A stretch of 64,000 nt of DNA from Avrilella dinanensis (GTDB taxonomy: Bacteria > Bacteroidota > Bacteroidia > Flavobacteriales > Flavobacteriaceae). The DNA is taken from positions 1,924,417-1,988,416 of the forward strand of contig NZ_NIPO01000001.1 in NCBI RefSeq assembly GCF_002807015.1, given 5' to 3'. Of this stretch, positions 10,182-20,670 are shown one piece after another. The notes beneath the pieces were generated by a model. It had not been told where the DNA came from. It searched no databases and worked only from the letters and a program-made list of their open reading frames with translations. The translations under genes were made by a program, and so were the position numbers. Positions within the stretch are counted from its first letter, which is position 1. The number at the start of each line of letters is the position of its first letter.

Positions 10182-11006
10182 ATGTCAGTTAGAAAATTAA
10201 AACCTATTACCCCGGGTCAGCGTTTTAGAGTTGTTAATGGTTTTGACGCTATTACAACTGATAAGCCGGAGCGCTCATTGTTAGCACCGAAAAAAAGCTC
10301 AGGAGGTAGAAATAGTCAAGGAAAAATGACTGTCCGTTACAAAGGAGGCGGTCATAAAAAGAGATATCGTTTAATCGATTTCAAAAGAAATAAGTTTGGC
10401 GTACCGGCTACAGTTAAGTCGATTGAGTACGATCCAAACAGAACTGCGTTTATTGCATTGTTGGCTTATGCTGACGGAGAGAAACGCTACATTATTGCTC
10501 CTTCCGGGTTACAGGTTGGGCAAACAGTAGTTTCCGGTCCAGATGCAGCACCGGAAGTAGGTAATACTATGCCGTTGGCAAACATTCCTTTAGGAACAGT
10601 AATTTCATGTATTGAATTGCGTCCGGGAGAAGGAGCTTTGATTGCACGTTCAGCAGGTACATTTGCTCAATTAGTAGCGAGAGACGGTAAATATGCAACA
10701 GTTAAAATGCCATCAGGAGAAATTCGTTTGGTGCTATTGACTTGTGTAGCAACTATTGGATCTGTATCTAACCACGATCACCAGTTACTTGTTTCAGGTA
10801 AGGCAGGTAGATCACGTTGGTTGGGCAGAAGACCACGTACGAGACCAGTAGCTATGAACCCGATTGATCACCCGATGGGAGGTGGTGAAGGACGTTCATC
10901 AGGAGGTCACCCGAGATCAAGAAACGGTATTCCTGCAAAAGGATATCGCACACGCTCTCGTGTTAAGTATAGTAATAAGTATATCGTCGAACGTAGAAAG
11001 AAATAA
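10182..11006 (+). CDS. rplB: 50S ribosomal protein L2
   Basis: 274-aa, the most conserved large-subunit protein, needed for subunit joining and peptidyl-transferase activity. The C-terminal [17 protein letters not shown] loop with the key His is intact. 13 bp before rpsS. Confidence 0.98.
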   Translation: MSVRKLKPITPGQRFRVVNGFDAITTDKPERSLLAPKKSSGGRNSQGKMTVRYKGGGHKKRYRLIDFKRNKFGVPATVKSIEYDPNRTAFIALLAYADGEKRYIIAPSGLQVGQTVVSGPDAAPEVGNTMPLANIPLGTVISCIELRPGEGALIARSAGTFAQLVARDGKYATVKMPSGEIRLVLLTCVATIGSVSNHDHQLLVSGKAGRSRWLGRRPRTRPVAMNPIDHPMGGGEGRSSGGHPRSRNGIPAKGYRTRSRVKYSNKYIVERRKK

Positions 11007-11019
11007 TTAAGTAAAGAGT

Positions 11020-11298
11020 ATGGCACGTTCATTAAAAAAAGGACCTTACGTTCATTTTAAACTTGAGAAAAAAGTTTTAGCGAACGCAGAAAACGGAAAT
11101 AAAGCAGTGATCAAAACATGGTCAAGAGCGTCAATGATTACGCCTGACTTTGTAGGTCAAACTATTGCTGTTCACAACGGTCGTCAGTTTGTTCCTGTAT
11201 ATGTTACAGAAAACATGGTAGGACATAAATTAGGAGAGTTCTCGCCAACCCGTTCTTTTAGAGGACATGCGGGAGCTAAAAATAAAGGTAAAAAATAA
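11020..11298 (+). CDS. rpsS: 30S ribosomal protein S19
   Basis: 92-aa head protein that contacts S13 and the A-site t[21 protein letters not shown] and the C-terminal [19 protein letters not shown] are canonical. 9 bp before rplV. Confidence 0.97.
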   Translation: MARSLKKGPYVHFKLEKKVLANAENGNKAVIKTWSRASMITPDFVGQTIAVHNGRQFVPVYVTENMVGHKLGEFSPTRSFRGHAGAKNKGKK

Positions 11299-11307
11299 TA
11301 AGAAGCT

Positions 11308-11718
11308 ATGGGAGTTCGAAAAAGACAAAGAGCTGAGCAGATAAAAGAAGCTAACAGACAGGTGGCTTTCGCTAAGCTGAATAATTGCCCAACTTCGCCT
11401 CGAAAAATGCGTCTGGTAGCAGACCTGGTAAGAGGTAAGCAAGTTGAACAAGCTCTAAACATATTGAGATTTAGCACTAAAGAAGCTTCAATTCGATTAG
11501 AAAAATTATTGCTTTCGGCAATCGCTAACTGGCAAGCTAAAAACGAAGAAGCAAATATCGAAGAAGCAGATTTGTTTATTAAAGAAATACGTGTTGACGG
11601 TGGAACAATGTTGAAACGTTTGCGTCCTGCACCGCAAGGTCGTGCACACCGAATCAGAAAACGTTCTAACCACGTAACAATCGTATTAGGGTCAAATAAT
11701 AACACACAAAGCAATTAA
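11308..11718 (+). CDS. rplV: 50S ribosomal protein L22
   Basis: 136-aa tunnel-constriction protein. The segment [20 protein letters not shown] and the hairpin near [18 protein letters not shown], where macrolide-resistance changes occur in other bacteria, are present without obvious change. 8 bp before rpsC. Confidence 0.97.
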   Translation: MGVRKRQRAEQIKEANRQVAFAKLNNCPTSPRKMRLVADLVRGKQVEQALNILRFSTKEASIRLEKLLLSAIANWQAKNEEANIEEADLFIKEIRVDGGTMLKRLRPAPQGRAHRIRKRSNHVTIVLGSNNNTQSN

Positions 11719-11726
11719 TAAAGAGT

Positions 11727-12446
11727 ATGGGACAAAAGACTAATCCAATCGGAAATCGTTTAGGAATCATCAGAGGATGGGATTCTAACTGGTACGGTGG
11801 AAATGATTATGGAGATAAGCTTGCTGAAGATGCAAAAATCAGAAAGTATATCTATGCTCGTTTATCCAAAGCTAGTGTGTCAAAGATAATTATTGAGCGA
11901 ACTTTGAAACTTGTAACCGTTACTATCACCACGGCTCGTCCCGGTATCATCATCGGAAAAGGCGGTCAGGAGGTAGACAAGCTAAAAGAAGAGCTTAAAA
12001 AGTTGACCGGAAAAGAGGTTCAAATCAATATTTTTGAAATTAAACGTCCGGAGCTTGATGCCTTTTTAGTAGGAACAAGCATCGCAAGACAAATCGAAAA
12101 CCGTATTTCATACAGAAGAGCTATCAAAATGGCTATTGCGGCTGCAATGCGTATGAATGCGGAAGGAATCAAAGTAATGATTTCCGGTCGTTTGAATGGA
12201 GCAGAAATGGCTCGTTCAGAGAACTTCAAAGATGGTCGAATTCCACTTTCTACTTTCCGTGCCGATATTGATTATGCTTTGGCTGAAGCTCACACTACCT
12301 ACGGTAGAATGGGTATCAAAGTATGGATCATGAAAGGTGAGGTATATGGCAAAAGAGATCTTTCTCCGTTAGCTGGTTTAGAGAAACAAAAATCTAAATC
12401 TTCAGGAAGATCATCAGCAGCAGGAAAACCAAGAAGAAGAAAGTAA
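11727..12446 (+). CDS. rpsC: 30S ribosomal protein S3
   Basis: 239-aa mRNA-entry protein with helicase role. The KH domain shows the GxxG loop as [10 protein letters not shown]. The basic C-terminal tail ([16 protein letters not shown]) is typical of the phylum. 19 bp before rplP. Confidence 0.97.
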   Translation: MGQKTNPIGNRLGIIRGWDSNWYGGNDYGDKLAEDAKIRKYIYARLSKASVSKIIIERTLKLVTVTITTARPGIIIGKGGQEVDKLKEELKKLTGKEVQINIFEIKRPELDAFLVGTSIARQIENRISYRRAIKMAIAAAMRMNAEGIKVMISGRLNGAEMARSENFKDGRIPLSTFRADIDYALAEAHTTYGRMGIKVWIMKGEVYGKRDLSPLAGLEKQKSKSSGRSSAAGKPRRRK

Positions 12447-12465
12447 TTAAAAACACTAAAGAAAA

Positions 12466-12885
12466 ATGTTACAACCTAAAAGAACAAAATACCGCAAGGT
12501 ACAGAAAGGTAGAATGAAAGGATTGTCTCAAAGAGGAAATCAACTTTCTAACGGTATGTTTGGTATCAAATCTTTAGACTATTCATTTATTACTTCTCGT
12601 CAGATTGAGGCAGCTCGTATCGCAGCAACCCGTTATATGAAAAGAGAAGGACAATTGTGGATCAAAATTTTTCCAGATAAACCTATCACATCAAAACCAT
12701 TAGAGGTACGTATGGGTAAAGGTAAAGGGGCTGTTGACCATTGGGCAGCAGTTGTAAAACCAGGAAGAATCATGTTTGAAGTAGGAGGAGTACCAAGAGA
12801 AGTGGCACAGGAAGCTTTGCGCTTAGCGGCACAAAAATTACCTGTTAAAACTAAATTTGTAATTGCGAGAGATTTTCAAGCTTAA
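12466..12885 (+). CDS. rplP: 50S ribosomal protein L16
   Basis: 139-aa protein that helps place the A-site tRNA. The start [19 protein letters not shown] and [18 protein letters not shown] are diagnostic. 13 bp before rpmC. Confidence 0.97.
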   Translation: MLQPKRTKYRKVQKGRMKGLSQRGNQLSNGMFGIKSLDYSFITSRQIEAARIAATRYMKREGQLWIKIFPDKPITSKPLEVRMGKGKGAVDHWAAVVKPGRIMFEVGGVPREVAQEALRLAAQKLPVKTKFVIARDFQA

Positions 12886-12898
12886 TTTTTGAATCATC

Positions 12899-13096
12899 AT
12901 GAAACAATCAGAAATACAAAATCTATCTGAAACTGAATTAAGAGACAAACTTAGTGAGTTGCAGAATACTTATGCAGAACTAAAATCTGCACATGCGATT
13001 TCACCAATTGAAAACCCTCTTCAAATCAGAAATACAAGAAGAGCTATCGCAAGAGTAAATACTCAACTAAGAAAAATAGAATTACAACAATTGTAA
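12899..13096 (+). CDS. rpmC: 50S ribosomal protein L29
   Basis: 65-aa two-helix protein at the tunnel exit beside L23. ENPLQIRNTRRAIARVNT matches the family core. 12 bp before rpsQ. Confidence 0.95.
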   Translation: MKQSEIQNLSETELRDKLSELQNTYAELKSAHAISPIENPLQIRNTRRAIARVNTQLRKIELQQL

Positions 13097-13108
13097 GCTC
13101 CAGTTAAG

Positions 13109-13366
13109 ATGGAAAAAAGAAATTTAAGAAAAGAAAGAATCGGTGTTGTGACCAGTAACAAAATGGACAAGTCTATCGTTGTTACTGAGACGAAAAGACA
13201 AAAACACCCTCTATACGGAAAGTTCGTGTTGAGAACTAAAAAATATGTTGCACACGACGACAAAAACGATTGTAACATTGGTGACACTGTTCGTATTATG
13301 GAAACACGACCATTGTCAAAAACCAAATGTTGGAGATTAGTTGAAATCATTGAAAGAGCTAAATAA
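13109..13366 (+). CDS. rpsQ: 30S ribosomal protein S17
   Basis: 85-aa OB-fold 16S-binding protein; [14 protein letters not shown] and [19 protein letters not shown] are the family motifs. Only 2 bp separate it from rplN. Confidence 0.96.
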   Translation: MEKRNLRKERIGVVTSNKMDKSIVVTETKRQKHPLYGKFVLRTKKYVAHDDKNDCNIGDTVRIMETRPLSKTKCWRLVEIIERAK

Positions 13367-13368
13367 TT

Positions 13369-13737
13369 ATGGTACAGCAAGAATCAAGATTAAAAGTAGC
13401 AGATAACACCGGGGCAAGAGAAGTATTGACAATCCGTGTGTTAGGAGGTACAAAACGTAGATATGCGTCTATCGGAGATAAAATTGTGGTTACTGTAAAA
13501 GAAGCTACACCAAACGGAAACGTTAAGAAAGGAACTGTTTCAACAGCAGTAGTTGTTCGTACCAAAAAAGAAGTACGAAGAGCTGATGGTTCTTATATCC
13601 GTTTCGATGATAATGCATGTGTATTGTTAAACGCAGCAGGCGAAATGAGAGGAACTCGTGTTTTTGGACCTGTGGCAAGAGAACTTCGTGATAAACAATT
13701 CATGAAGATTGTTTCACTAGCACCAGAAGTGCTTTAA
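13369..13737 (+). CDS. rplN: 50S ribosomal protein L14
   Basis: 122-aa protein of the subunit interface and binding site of the silencing factor RsfS. The start [19 protein letters not shown] is canonical. 11 bp before rplX. Confidence 0.97.
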   Translation: MVQQESRLKVADNTGAREVLTIRVLGGTKRRYASIGDKIVVTVKEATPNGNVKKGTVSTAVVVRTKKEVRRADGSYIRFDDNACVLLNAAGEMRGTRVFGPVARELRDKQFMKIVSLAPEVL

Positions 13738-13748
13738 ATCAATATACG

Positions 13749-14069
13749 ATGGCAAAGCTAAAGATAAAAACAGGAGATACCGTGAGAATCGTTACCGGAA
13801 AAGGTCGTCAAGACAAAGTGGAAGGTAAGGTTTTACGCGTATTGAAAGAAGAGAACAAGGTTGTCGTAGAAGGTTACAACGTAGTTTCCAAACACGTTAA
13901 ACCAAGTGCAAGCAACCCTCAGGGAGGTATAGTTAAAAAAGAAGCTCCGGTACATATTTCCAATGTAGCGTTGATTGACCCGAAAACCAAACAACCTACA
14001 CGTGTAGGCTTTGAGGTAAAAGGCGATAAAAAAGTGAGAGTTTCTAAAAAATCTAATCAAGAATTATAG
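13749..14069 (+). CDS. rplX: 50S ribosomal protein L24
   Basis: 106-aa KOW-domain assembly initiator. The KOW signature runs from [20 protein letters not shown]. 2 bp before rplE. Confidence 0.96.
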   Translation: MAKLKIKTGDTVRIVTGKGRQDKVEGKVLRVLKEENKVVVEGYNVVSKHVKPSASNPQGGIVKKEAPVHISNVALIDPKTKQPTRVGFEVKGDKKVRVSKKSNQEL

Positions 14070-14071
14070 TT

Positions 14072-14623
14072 ATGGCTTACTTACCAAGACTTAAACAAGA
14101 ATATAACGAGCGCGTAATCGCAGCTCTAAAAGAAGAATTCGGTTACAACAACGTAATGCAAGTTCCAAAGTTGCAAAAAATTGTTATCAGCCGAGGAGTA
14201 GGTGCTGCCGTATCTGATAAGAAATTAGTAGATTACGCAGTAGATGAATTGACTAAAATTTCAGGACAGAAAGCCGTAGCGACTTTGTCTAAAAAAGATG
14301 TAGCAACTTTCAAACTAAGAAAAGGAATGCCAATTGGAGCAAAAGTTACGCTTAGAGGAGAAAGAATGTACGAATTTTTAGACCGTTTAGTAACTTCTGC
14401 TTTACCACGCGTAAGAGATTTCGGCGGAATTAAAGCTAACGGTTTCGACGGTAGAGGAAATTACAACCTTGGAGTTACCGAGCAAATCATTTTCCCTGAA
14501 ATTGATATCGACAAAGTAAATAAGATTGCCGGTTTTGATATTACCTTTGTAACAAGTGCTAATACAGACCAAGAGGCAAAATCATTATTAGCAGAGTTAG
14601 GATTACCATTTAAAAAGAACTAA
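14072..14623 (+). CDS. rplE: 50S ribosomal protein L5
   Basis: 183-aa 5S rRNA-binding protein; MPQ-like segment [15 protein letters not shown] and FRLRKG-like [17 protein letters not shown] are present. 5 bp before rpsN. Confidence 0.97.
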   Translation: MAYLPRLKQEYNERVIAALKEEFGYNNVMQVPKLQKIVISRGVGAAVSDKKLVDYAVDELTKISGQKAVATLSKKDVATFKLRKGMPIGAKVTLRGERMYEFLDRLVTSALPRVRDFGGIKANGFDGRGNYNLGVTEQIIFPEIDIDKVNKIAGFDITFVTSANTDQEAKSLLAELGLPFKKN

Positions 14624-14628
14624 GAGAT

Positions 14629-14898
14629 ATGGCTAAAGAATCAATGAAAGCCCGCGAGGCAAAAAGAGAAAAATTGGTTGCTAAATATGCAGCTAAAAGA
14701 AAAGCTCTTTTGGAAGCCGGCGATTACGAAGGGTTACAAAAATTACCAAAAAATGCTTCTCCGGTTCGTTTGCACAACCGTTGCAAATTAACAGGAAGAC
14801 CACGTGGTTATATGAGACAATTTGGTATCTCAAGGGTAACTTTCCGTGAAATGGCTAATCAAGGACTTATACCAGGAGTTAGAAAAACAAGCTGGTAA
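14629..14898 (+). CDS. rpsN: 30S ribosomal protein S14
   Basis: 89-aa long form of S14. It lacks the CxxC-type zinc ribbon of the short form; a single Cys occurs in [16 protein letters not shown]. The C-terminal VRKTSW is near the family's ASW ending. A 63-bp gap follows before rpsH. Confidence 0.96.
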   Translation: MAKESMKAREAKREKLVAKYAAKRKALLEAGDYEGLQKLPKNASPVRLHNRCKLTGRPRGYMRQFGISRVTFREMANQGLIPGVRKTSW

Positions 14899-14961
14899 TA
14901 AATTAAATTTTAATTGGTTAAAGGTTCAAAAATTGAAAACCATAACCGCAAATCATTTTTT

Positions 14962-15360
14962 ATGTATACAGATCCAATTGCAGATTATCTGACAAGAATT
15001 AGAAATGCATCGAGAGCAAACCACAAAGTGGTCGAAATCCCAGCATCTAATTTCAAAAAAGAAATCACAAAAATTTTGTTCGAACAAGGCTATATTTTGA
15101 GCTACAAGTTTGATGATTCTTCCGTACAAGGTGTCATCAAAATCGCTTTGAAATATGACAAAGACACTAAAGAGCCTGTTATCAGAGAAATTCAAAGAAT
15201 CAGTAAACCAGGTTTGCGTCGATATTCTTCCTCTGCAGATTTACCAAGAATCCTTAACGGATTAGGTATCGCTATTGTGTCAACCTCAAAAGGGTTGATG
15301 ACCGGTAAAAAAGCTAAACAGCTTAATGTTGGAGGAGAAGTTGTTTGTTACGTATACTAA
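14962..15360 (+). CDS. rpsH: 30S ribosomal protein S8
   Basis: 132-aa central-domain protein. I place the start at the ATG at 14962 ([16 protein letters not shown]), the conserved N-terminus; a TTG frame from 14914 reads through an AT-rich spacer. In E. coli S8 represses the spc operon at rplE; no matching hairpin was recognised here. Confidence 0.96.
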   Translation: MYTDPIADYLTRIRNASRANHKVVEIPASNFKKEITKILFEQGYILSYKFDDSSVQGVIKIALKYDKDTKEPVIREIQRISKPGLRRYSSSADLPRILNGLGIAIVSTSKGLMTGKKAKQLNVGGEVVCYVY

Positions 15361-15378
15361 AATATAAAGACTTAAGAA

Positions 15379-15921
15379 ATGTCAAGAATAGGAAATAATC
15401 CAATCGCTATACCGGAAGGAGTAACTGTAGAAGTTACTGCAGACCAAGTAGTGGTTAAAGGAAAATTAGGAGAGCTTTCACAATCTTACGACGACGTAAG
15501 CGTGAAAGTAGAAGACGGTTCCGTAATCGTTGAAAGACCATCTGAAGTAAAACAAGTCAAAGCTAAGCACGGTTTGTACAGAAGTCTTATCAACAATATG
15601 ATTGTGGGTGTATCAGAAGGATTTACAAAAGAACTCGAATTGGTTGGAGTAGGTTATCGTGCCTCAAACCAAGGTCAGAAATTAGATTTGGCATTGGGAT
15701 TCTCTCACAATATCGTTCTTGAGATTGCTCCTGAAGTGAAAGTAGAAACAGTTTCAGAAAAAGGGAAAAACCCAATCGTGAAATTGTCTTCTGCCGACAA
15801 ACAATTGGTAGGGCAGGTTGCAGCAAAGATCAGATCTTTCCGTAAGCCTGAGCCATACAAAGGAAAAGGAGTTAAATTTGTTGGAGAACAACTAAGAAGA
15901 AAAGCAGGTAAATCAGCTTAA
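15379..15921 (+). CDS. rplF: 50S ribosomal protein L6
   Basis: 180-aa protein near the factor-binding site. MSRIGNNPIAIPEGV and the C-terminal PEPYKGKGVKFVGE with its basic end are typical. 10 bp before rplR. Confidence 0.97.
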   Translation: MSRIGNNPIAIPEGVTVEVTADQVVVKGKLGELSQSYDDVSVKVEDGSVIVERPSEVKQVKAKHGLYRSLINNMIVGVSEGFTKELELVGVGYRASNQGQKLDLALGFSHNIVLEIAPEVKVETVSEKGKNPIVKLSSADKQLVGQVAAKIRSFRKPEPYKGKGVKFVGEQLRRKAGKSA

Positions 15922-15931
15922 AATTTGAGTT

Positions 15932-16285
15932 ATGGCATTTAAGAAATCCGAAAGAAGACAAAACATTAGATACAGAATTAGAAAAGTAGTGGACGGTACA
16001 GCCGAAAGACCACGCTTGTCTGTATTCAGAAGTAATAAAGAAATCTATGCACAAATCATAGATGATGTGAACGGAGTGACATTGGCAGCTGCCTCATCAA
16101 GAGACAAAGAGGTTAATGCTGAGGGGACTAAAACCGAAATGGCAGTAGCAGTAGGCAAAGCCATCGCAGAAAAAGCCCTGAAAGCAGGAATCGAAAAAGT
16201 ATCTTTCGACCGAGGTGGATATCTGTATCACGGAAGAGTTAAATCATTAGCAGACGGTGCAAGAGAAGCCGGCTTAAAATTCTAA
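15932..16285 (+). CDS. rplR: 50S ribosomal protein L18
   Basis: 117-aa 5S rRNA-binding protein; [19 protein letters not shown] and the C-terminal [23 protein letters not shown] define it. 6 bp before rpsE. Confidence 0.97.
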   Translation: MAFKKSERRQNIRYRIRKVVDGTAERPRLSVFRSNKEIYAQIIDDVNGVTLAAASSRDKEVNAEGTKTEMAVAVGKAIAEKALKAGIEKVSFDRGGYLYHGRVKSLADGAREAGLKF

Positions 16286-16291
16286 GAAATT

Positions 16292-16816
16292 ATGTTTAAA
16301 AGTTATAAAAACGTAGAATTTGTAAAACCCAGCGGACTTGAACTTAAAGACCGTTTGGTTAGTGTAAACCGCGTTACCAAAGTAACAAAAGGAGGTAGAG
16401 CTTTTGGTTTTGCTGCCGTTGTAGTTGTAGGTGACGGAAATGGAGTGGTAGGACACGGATTGGGTAAATCCAAAGATGTTTCTGAAGCGATTGCTAAAGC
16501 CGTGGAAGATGCTAAGAAAAACTTAGTACGTGTGCCATTACACGACTCAACTATCCCGCATGAACAAAAAGGAAAATACTCCGGAGCGAGAGTTCTTTTA
16601 ATGCCGGCATCGAAAGGTACCGGGGTGATTGCAGGTGGTTCAGTACGTGCCGTGTTAGAATCAGCAGGGGTTCATAATGTATTGACAAAATCTCAAGGTT
16701 CGTCAAACCCTCACAACGTAGTGAAAGCTACTTTCGATGCTTTGTTGAATATGCGTAGTGCAGCTACCATCGCAAAACAAAGAGGGATTACATTGGAACA
16801 AGTGTTTAAATCTTAA
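16292..16816 (+). CDS. rpsE: 30S ribosomal protein S5
   Basis: 174-aa decoding-fidelity protein. [16 protein letters not shown] and [13 protein letters not shown] are the S5 N-domain signatures; the loop where spectinomycin-resistance changes arise (KGGRAF) looks wild type. 11 bp before rpmD. Confidence 0.97.
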   Translation: MFKSYKNVEFVKPSGLELKDRLVSVNRVTKVTKGGRAFGFAAVVVVGDGNGVVGHGLGKSKDVSEAIAKAVEDAKKNLVRVPLHDSTIPHEQKGKYSGARVLLMPASKGTGVIAGGSVRAVLESAGVHNVLTKSQGSSNPHNVVKATFDALLNMRSAATIAKQRGITLEQVFKS

Positions 16817-16827
16817 TTGTAAGCGTT

Positions 16828-17007
16828 ATGTCAAAAATTAGAGTAAAACAAGTCAGAAGTAAGATTAATTGTCCTGAAAACCAAAAAAGAACTTTGGCAG
16901 CTTTAGGATTAAAAAAAATCGGACAAGTTGTTGAGCATGATGATACGCCGACAATTCAAGGAATGGTAAATAAAGTTAAACATTTAGTTTCTGTTGAAAC
17001 TAATTAA
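16828..17007 (+). CDS. rpmD: 50S ribosomal protein L30
   Basis: 59-aa small gene read directly from the sequence: ATG at 16828 (MSKIRVKQVRSKINCPENQ) to TAA at 17005-17007. LGLKKIGQVVEHDDTP and the following NKVKHLVSVE match L30. It fills the expected place between rpsE and rplO with 11 bp on each side. Confidence 0.95.
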   Translation: MSKIRVKQVRSKINCPENQKRTLAALGLKKIGQVVEHDDTPTIQGMVNKVKHLVSVETN

Positions 17008-17018
17008 AATAACGAATA

Positions 17019-17471
17019 ATGAATTTAAGCAACTTAAAACCAGCTGAAGGTTCTACACACAACCAAAATAAAAGATTAGGACGAGGAGAAGGTTCCGGAA
17101 AAGGTGGCACAGCATCAAGAGGTCACAAAGGAGCCAAGTCACGTTCAGGATATTCCAGAAAAATTGGTTTTGAAGGAGGGCAAATGCCTTTACAACGTAG
17201 ATTACCAAAATTCGGTTTCAACAATATTAACAGAGTAGAGTATGTAGGAATCAACTTAGACACATTACAGTCTATGGTTGACAACGGAATCATCACTGAT
17301 ACTGTTGATATCGAAACTTTAGTGGACAACAGAATTACTTCAAAAAATAGCTTAGTAAAGATTTTAGGTAGAGGAGAGCTAAAAACAAAATTGAAAGTAA
17401 CAGCTCACAAATTTACTGCTTCGGCTAAGGCAGCTATTGAAGCCGCAGGTGGAGAAGCAGTAACCGTATAA
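17019..17471 (+). CDS. rplO: 50S ribosomal protein L15
   Basis: 150-aa late-assembly protein. The glycine-rich N-terminus (GRGEGSGKGGTASRGHKG) and FEGGQMPLQRRLPKFGF are diagnostic. 14 bp before secY. Confidence 0.97.
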   Translation: MNLSNLKPAEGSTHNQNKRLGRGEGSGKGGTASRGHKGAKSRSGYSRKIGFEGGQMPLQRRLPKFGFNNINRVEYVGINLDTLQSMVDNGIITDTVDIETLVDNRITSKNSLVKILGRGELKTKLKVTAHKFTASAKAAIEAAGGEAVTV

Positions 17472-17485
17472 TATCTTTAAAACTT

Positions 17486-18832
17486 ATGAAGAAGTTTTTT
17501 GAAACATTATCTAATATCTGGAAAATTGAAGAGTTAAAGAATAAAATTTTATTCACACTCGGATTGTTACTTGTGTATCGTTTCGGTGCACAAGTAACTT
17601 TGCCAGGTATAGATGCGACCAAATTACAAGGCCTGTCAAGTCAAACCGAACAAGGTTTGGGTGCATTATTAGACGCATTTACCGGAGGAGCATTTTCGCA
17701 AGCCTCTGTTTTTGCATTAGGGATTATGCCTTATATCTCTGCATCCATTATTGTTCAATTGATGGGAATCGCTGTACCGTATCTGCAAAAACTACAGAAT
17801 GACGGAGAAAGCGGACGAAAAAAAATGACCCAAATCACAAGGTGGCTAACCATTGCTATTACCTTGGTTCAGGGTCCTGCATATATCTATAACCTATATG
17901 CACAGTTACCTTCCGACGCATTTTTGCTCGGGTTTAACTCATTTTCGTTCTTATTCTCATCAGTGTTGATTTTGACAACAGGTACTGTTTTTGCGATGTG
18001 GTTGGGAGAGAAAATTACTGACAAAGGAATCGGTAACGGTATATCACTACTCATCATGGTAGGGATTATAGCAAGAATGCCTATCTCTTTCGTACAGGAA
18101 ATTCAAACCAGAACTGCTGCCGGAGGAAACGGAGGAGCCATGATGATTGTATTAGAAATCATTATCTGGTTACTACTTATTCTGGCATGTGTTTACCTTA
18201 CCATAGCAGTACGCAGAATTCCGGTGCAATATGCAAGACGCAGTGCGTCCGGAACTTATGATGCCGCATCAGTGTCAGGTAACCGACAATGGATACCGCT
18301 CAAAGTGAATGCTTCGGGAGTAATGCCAATCATCTTTGCTCAGGCAATTATGTTTGTACCGCCTGCATTAGCAGGACTATCATCTTCCGATACTGCACAG
18401 TATATTTCTAATACGTTCGGTAACATTTTCGGGTGGGAATACAATGTTGTTTTCGCTTTATTGATCATCATCTTTACCTATTTCTATACAGCAATTACTG
18501 TACCGACAAACAAGATGGCAGATGATTTGAAAAGAAGCGGAGGATTTATTCCAAGTGTACGACCTGGTGCCGATACAGCAGACTATCTGGACAGAATAAT
18601 GTCTTTAATTACATTTCCGGGTTCATTGTTTTTAGCTTTTGTTGCAATATTTCCGGCAATTGCCGTATCTTTGCTCGGCGTTCAACAAGGTTGGGCAATG
18701 TTTTATGGAGGAACATCATTATTGATTATGGTAAGTGTTGCGATAGATACCATTCAACAGGTAAATTCGTACTTGCTTAATAAACAGTATGATGGATTGA
18801 TGAGAACAGGAAAAAACAGAAGGTCATTATAA
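17486..18832 (+). CDS. secY: protein translocase channel subunit SecY
   Basis: 448-aa polytopic channel of the Sec machinery in the inner membrane, with about ten hydrophobic segments. The plug-region segment GLGALLDAFTGGAFSQASVFALGIMPYISASI and PTNKMADDLKRSGGFIPSVRPG are well conserved. It ends 7 bp before infA; adk and map, which often follow, are absent. Confidence 0.97.
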   Translation: MKKFFETLSNIWKIEELKNKILFTLGLLLVYRFGAQVTLPGIDATKLQGLSSQTEQGLGALLDAFTGGAFSQASVFALGIMPYISASIIVQLMGIAVPYLQKLQNDGESGRKKMTQITRWLTIAITLVQGPAYIYNLYAQLPSDAFLLGFNSFSFLFSSVLILTTGTVFAMWLGEKITDKGIGNGISLLIMVGIIARMPISFVQEIQTRTAAGGNGGAMMIVLEIIIWLLLILACVYLTIAVRRIPVQYARRSASGTYDAASVSGNRQWIPLKVNASGVMPIIFAQAIMFVPPALAGLSSSDTAQYISNTFGNIFGWEYNVVFALLIIIFTYFYTAITVPTNKMADDLKRSGGFIPSVRPGADTADYLDRIMSLITFPGSLFLAFVAIFPAIAVSLLGVQQGWAMFYGGTSLLIMVSVAIDTIQQVNSYLLNKQYDGLMRTGKNRRSL

Positions 18833-18839
18833 TTGATTT

Positions 18840-19055
18840 ATGGCAAAACAACCAGCAATAGAACAAGACGGAACCATCATTGAAGCATTGTCAAATGCGA
18901 TGTTCCGGGTAGAATTAGAAAACGGTCACATAGTAACTGCACATATTTCGGGGAAAATGCGAATGCACTACATTAAGCTTTTGCCCGGCGATAAAGTAAA
19001 GTTGGAAATGAGTCCTTACGATTTGACCAAAGCACGTATAACATATAGATATTAA
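18840..19055 (+). CDS. infA: translation initiation factor IF-1
   Basis: 71-aa OB-fold factor that occupies the A site during initiation. The segment [26 protein letters not shown] and the end [11 protein letters not shown] are canonical. 12 bp before rpmJ. Confidence 0.97.
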   Translation: MAKQPAIEQDGTIIEALSNAMFRVELENGHIVTAHISGKMRMHYIKLLPGDKVKLEMSPYDLTKARITYRY

Positions 19056-19067
19056 AGCTGAAAAATA

Positions 19068-19184
19068 ATGAAAGTAAGAGCATCAGTAAAAAAGAGAAGT
19101 GCCGATTGTATAGTGGTACGTAGAAAAGGAAGAGTTTACGTAATAAACAAAAAAAATCCTAGATTTAACCAAAGACAAGGGTAA
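19068..19184 (+). CDS. rpmJ: 50S ribosomal protein L36, zinc-free form
   Basis: 38-aa gene read directly: ATG at 19068 ([14 protein letters not shown]) to TAA at 19182-19184, ending NPRFNQRQG. Only one cysteine (14) remains of the usual C-x2-C-x12-C-x4-H zinc site, so this is the C-minus form. It lies in the usual place between infA and rpsM (2 bp before rpsM). Confidence 0.95.
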   Translation: MKVRASVKKRSADCIVVRRKGRVYVINKKNPRFNQRQG

Positions 19185-19186
19185 TT

Positions 19187-19561
19187 ATGGCAAGAATAGC
19201 AGGGGTAGATTTACCTAAAAATAAAAGAGGAATCATCGCTTTAACATACATCTACGGAGTTGGTTCCAGCAGAGCAAAAGAGATTTTAGCAAAAGCAAAC
19301 GTTAGTGAAGATAAAAAAGTAACAGACTGGAATGATGATGACATCGCCGGAATTCGTGAAGCAGTATCTCACTACACTATTGAAGGAGAATTGCGTTCAG
19401 AAACTTCATTGAACATCAAACGTTTGATGGATATCGGTTGTTACAGAGGTATCCGACACAGAATTGGTCTGCCATTGAGAGGACAACGCACTAAAAACAA
19501 TTCAAGAACAAGAAAAGGTAAGAAAAAAACTGTTGCTAACAAGAAAAAAGCAACTAAATAA
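19187..19561 (+). CDS. rpsM: 30S ribosomal protein S13
   Basis: 124-aa head protein that contacts the P-site t[18 protein letters not shown] and [19 protein letters not shown] are conserved; the C-terminal tail is lysine-rich. First gene of the alpha block; 12 bp before rpsK. Confidence 0.97.
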   Translation: MARIAGVDLPKNKRGIIALTYIYGVGSSRAKEILAKANVSEDKKVTDWNDDDIAGIREAVSHYTIEGELRSETSLNIKRLMDIGCYRGIRHRIGLPLRGQRTKNNSRTRKGKKKTVANKKKATK

Positions 19562-19573
19562 TAAGTAGTAAAT

Positions 19574-19957
19574 ATGGCTAAAGCAAATACAAAGAAACGC
19601 AAAGTTGTTATTGAAGCTACAGGCGAGGCACACATCAGTGCTACCTTTAACAATATTATCATCTCTTTGACAAACAAAAAAGGAGAAGTGATTTCTTGGG
19701 CATCTGCCGGTAAAATGGGATTCAGAGGTTCTAAGAAAAATACACCATACGCAGCTCAGTTAGCAGCCGAAGAATGTACAAAAGTAGCATTCGAAGCAGG
19801 ATTGAGAAAAGTAAAAGTGTACGTTAAAGGTCCGGGTAACGGAAGAGAATCAGCTATCCGTTCAATTCATAATAGTGGAGTAGAAGTTACTGAAATTATC
19901 GATGTAACACCACTTCCGCACAACGGTTGTCGTCCTCCTAAAAGAAGAAGAGTATAA
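19574..19957 (+). CDS. rpsK: 30S ribosomal protein S11
   Basis: 127-aa platform protein; [15 protein letters not shown] and the end [18 protein letters not shown] are canonical. An 83-bp gap with a strong stem follows before rpsD. Confidence 0.97.
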   Translation: MAKANTKKRKVVIEATGEAHISATFNNIIISLTNKKGEVISWASAGKMGFRGSKKNTPYAAQLAAEECTKVAFEAGLRKVKVYVKGPGNGRESAIRSIHNSGVEVTEIIDVTPLPHNGCRPPKRRRV

Positions 19958-19975
19958 TTTATTTGAGTATAAACC

Positions 19976-20026
19976 AGACAGGATTAAGATTATCGGAGGA
20001 TTGACCTGAATTCATAATCCCTGTCT
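19976..20026 (+). ncRNA. structured leader upstream of rpsD
   Basis: The 83-bp gap between rpsK and rpsD can fold: AGACAGGATTA (19976-19986) pairs with TAATCCCTGTCT (20015-20026), an 11-bp stem with one bulged C. The enclosed 28 nt includes GGAGGATTGACC. There is no T-run after it, so it is not a simple terminator. S4 represses its own synthesis in other bacteria, and I recall (unchecked) that S4-type leader motifs were proposed for Bacteroidia and Flavobacteria. An autoregulatory leader is therefore likely. Confidence 0.6.
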
Positions 20027-20040
20027 AAATTAATTTTAAA

Positions 20041-20646
20041 ATGGCAAGATATACTGGTCCAAAAACTAAAATCGCCCGAAGATTCGGTGAACCGATTTTT
20101 GGTGATGACAAATCACTCGAAAGAAAAAATTACCCTCCGGGACAACATGGTTTGGCTCGTAAAAGAGGTAAAAAATCTGAATATTCTATTCAGTTGCAGG
20201 AAAAACAAAAAGCAAAAGCAATTTACGGAATATTGGAAAAACAATTTCGTGGTCTTTTCAAAAAAGCATCTGCAGCAAGAGGAGTTACAGGTGAAGTATT
20301 GATTCAACTATGTGAGTCAAGATTAGACAACGTAGTTTATCGTATGGGAATTGCTCCAAGCAGACGCGGTGCAAGACAGTTGGTATCACACAGACACATT
20401 ACTGTGAACGGAGAAGTAGTAAACATTCCGTCATACCAATTGAAAGCCGGAGACAAAGTAGCTGTCCGCGAAAAATCTAAAACATTAGAAGTTATCCAAA
20501 ACGCTCTTTCCGCTTCCAACGAAGTATATGAGTGGATAACATGGAATAATGACACTAAAGAAGGTACATACGTGAACATACCTGAAAGATTACAAGTTCC
20601 TGAAAACATCAATGAACAGCTAATCGTAGAGTTATACAACAAATAA
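20041..20646 (+). CDS. rpsD: 30S ribosomal protein S4
   Basis: 201-aa primary assembly protein with an S4 RNA-binding domain ([27 protein letters not shown]). [21 protein letters not shown] is the phylum's usual N-terminus; it lacks the four-cysteine zinc site found in some S4 proteins. Preceded by a candidate autoregulatory leader. Confidence 0.97.
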   Translation: MARYTGPKTKIARRFGEPIFGDDKSLERKNYPPGQHGLARKRGKKSEYSIQLQEKQKAKAIYGILEKQFRGLFKKASAARGVTGEVLIQLCESRLDNVVYRMGIAPSRRGARQLVSHRHITVNGEVVNIPSYQLKAGDKVAVREKSKTLEVIQNALSASNEVYEWITWNNDTKEGTYVNIPERLQVPENINEQLIVELYNK

Positions 20647-20670
20647 TAATTGACATTTAGTCTAAACAAT

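Noticed and set aside
14914..14961. TTG-initiated extension of rpsH
   Set aside because: The 16 extra residues are not part of S8; the ATG at 14962 gives the conserved N-terminus.
19976..20026. rpsD leader stem as a transcription terminator
   Set aside because: No T-run follows, and rpoA downstream must be transcribed through it.
20650..20670. TTG start for rpoA
   Set aside because: ATG at 20671 gives the family N-terminus [10 protein letters not shown].
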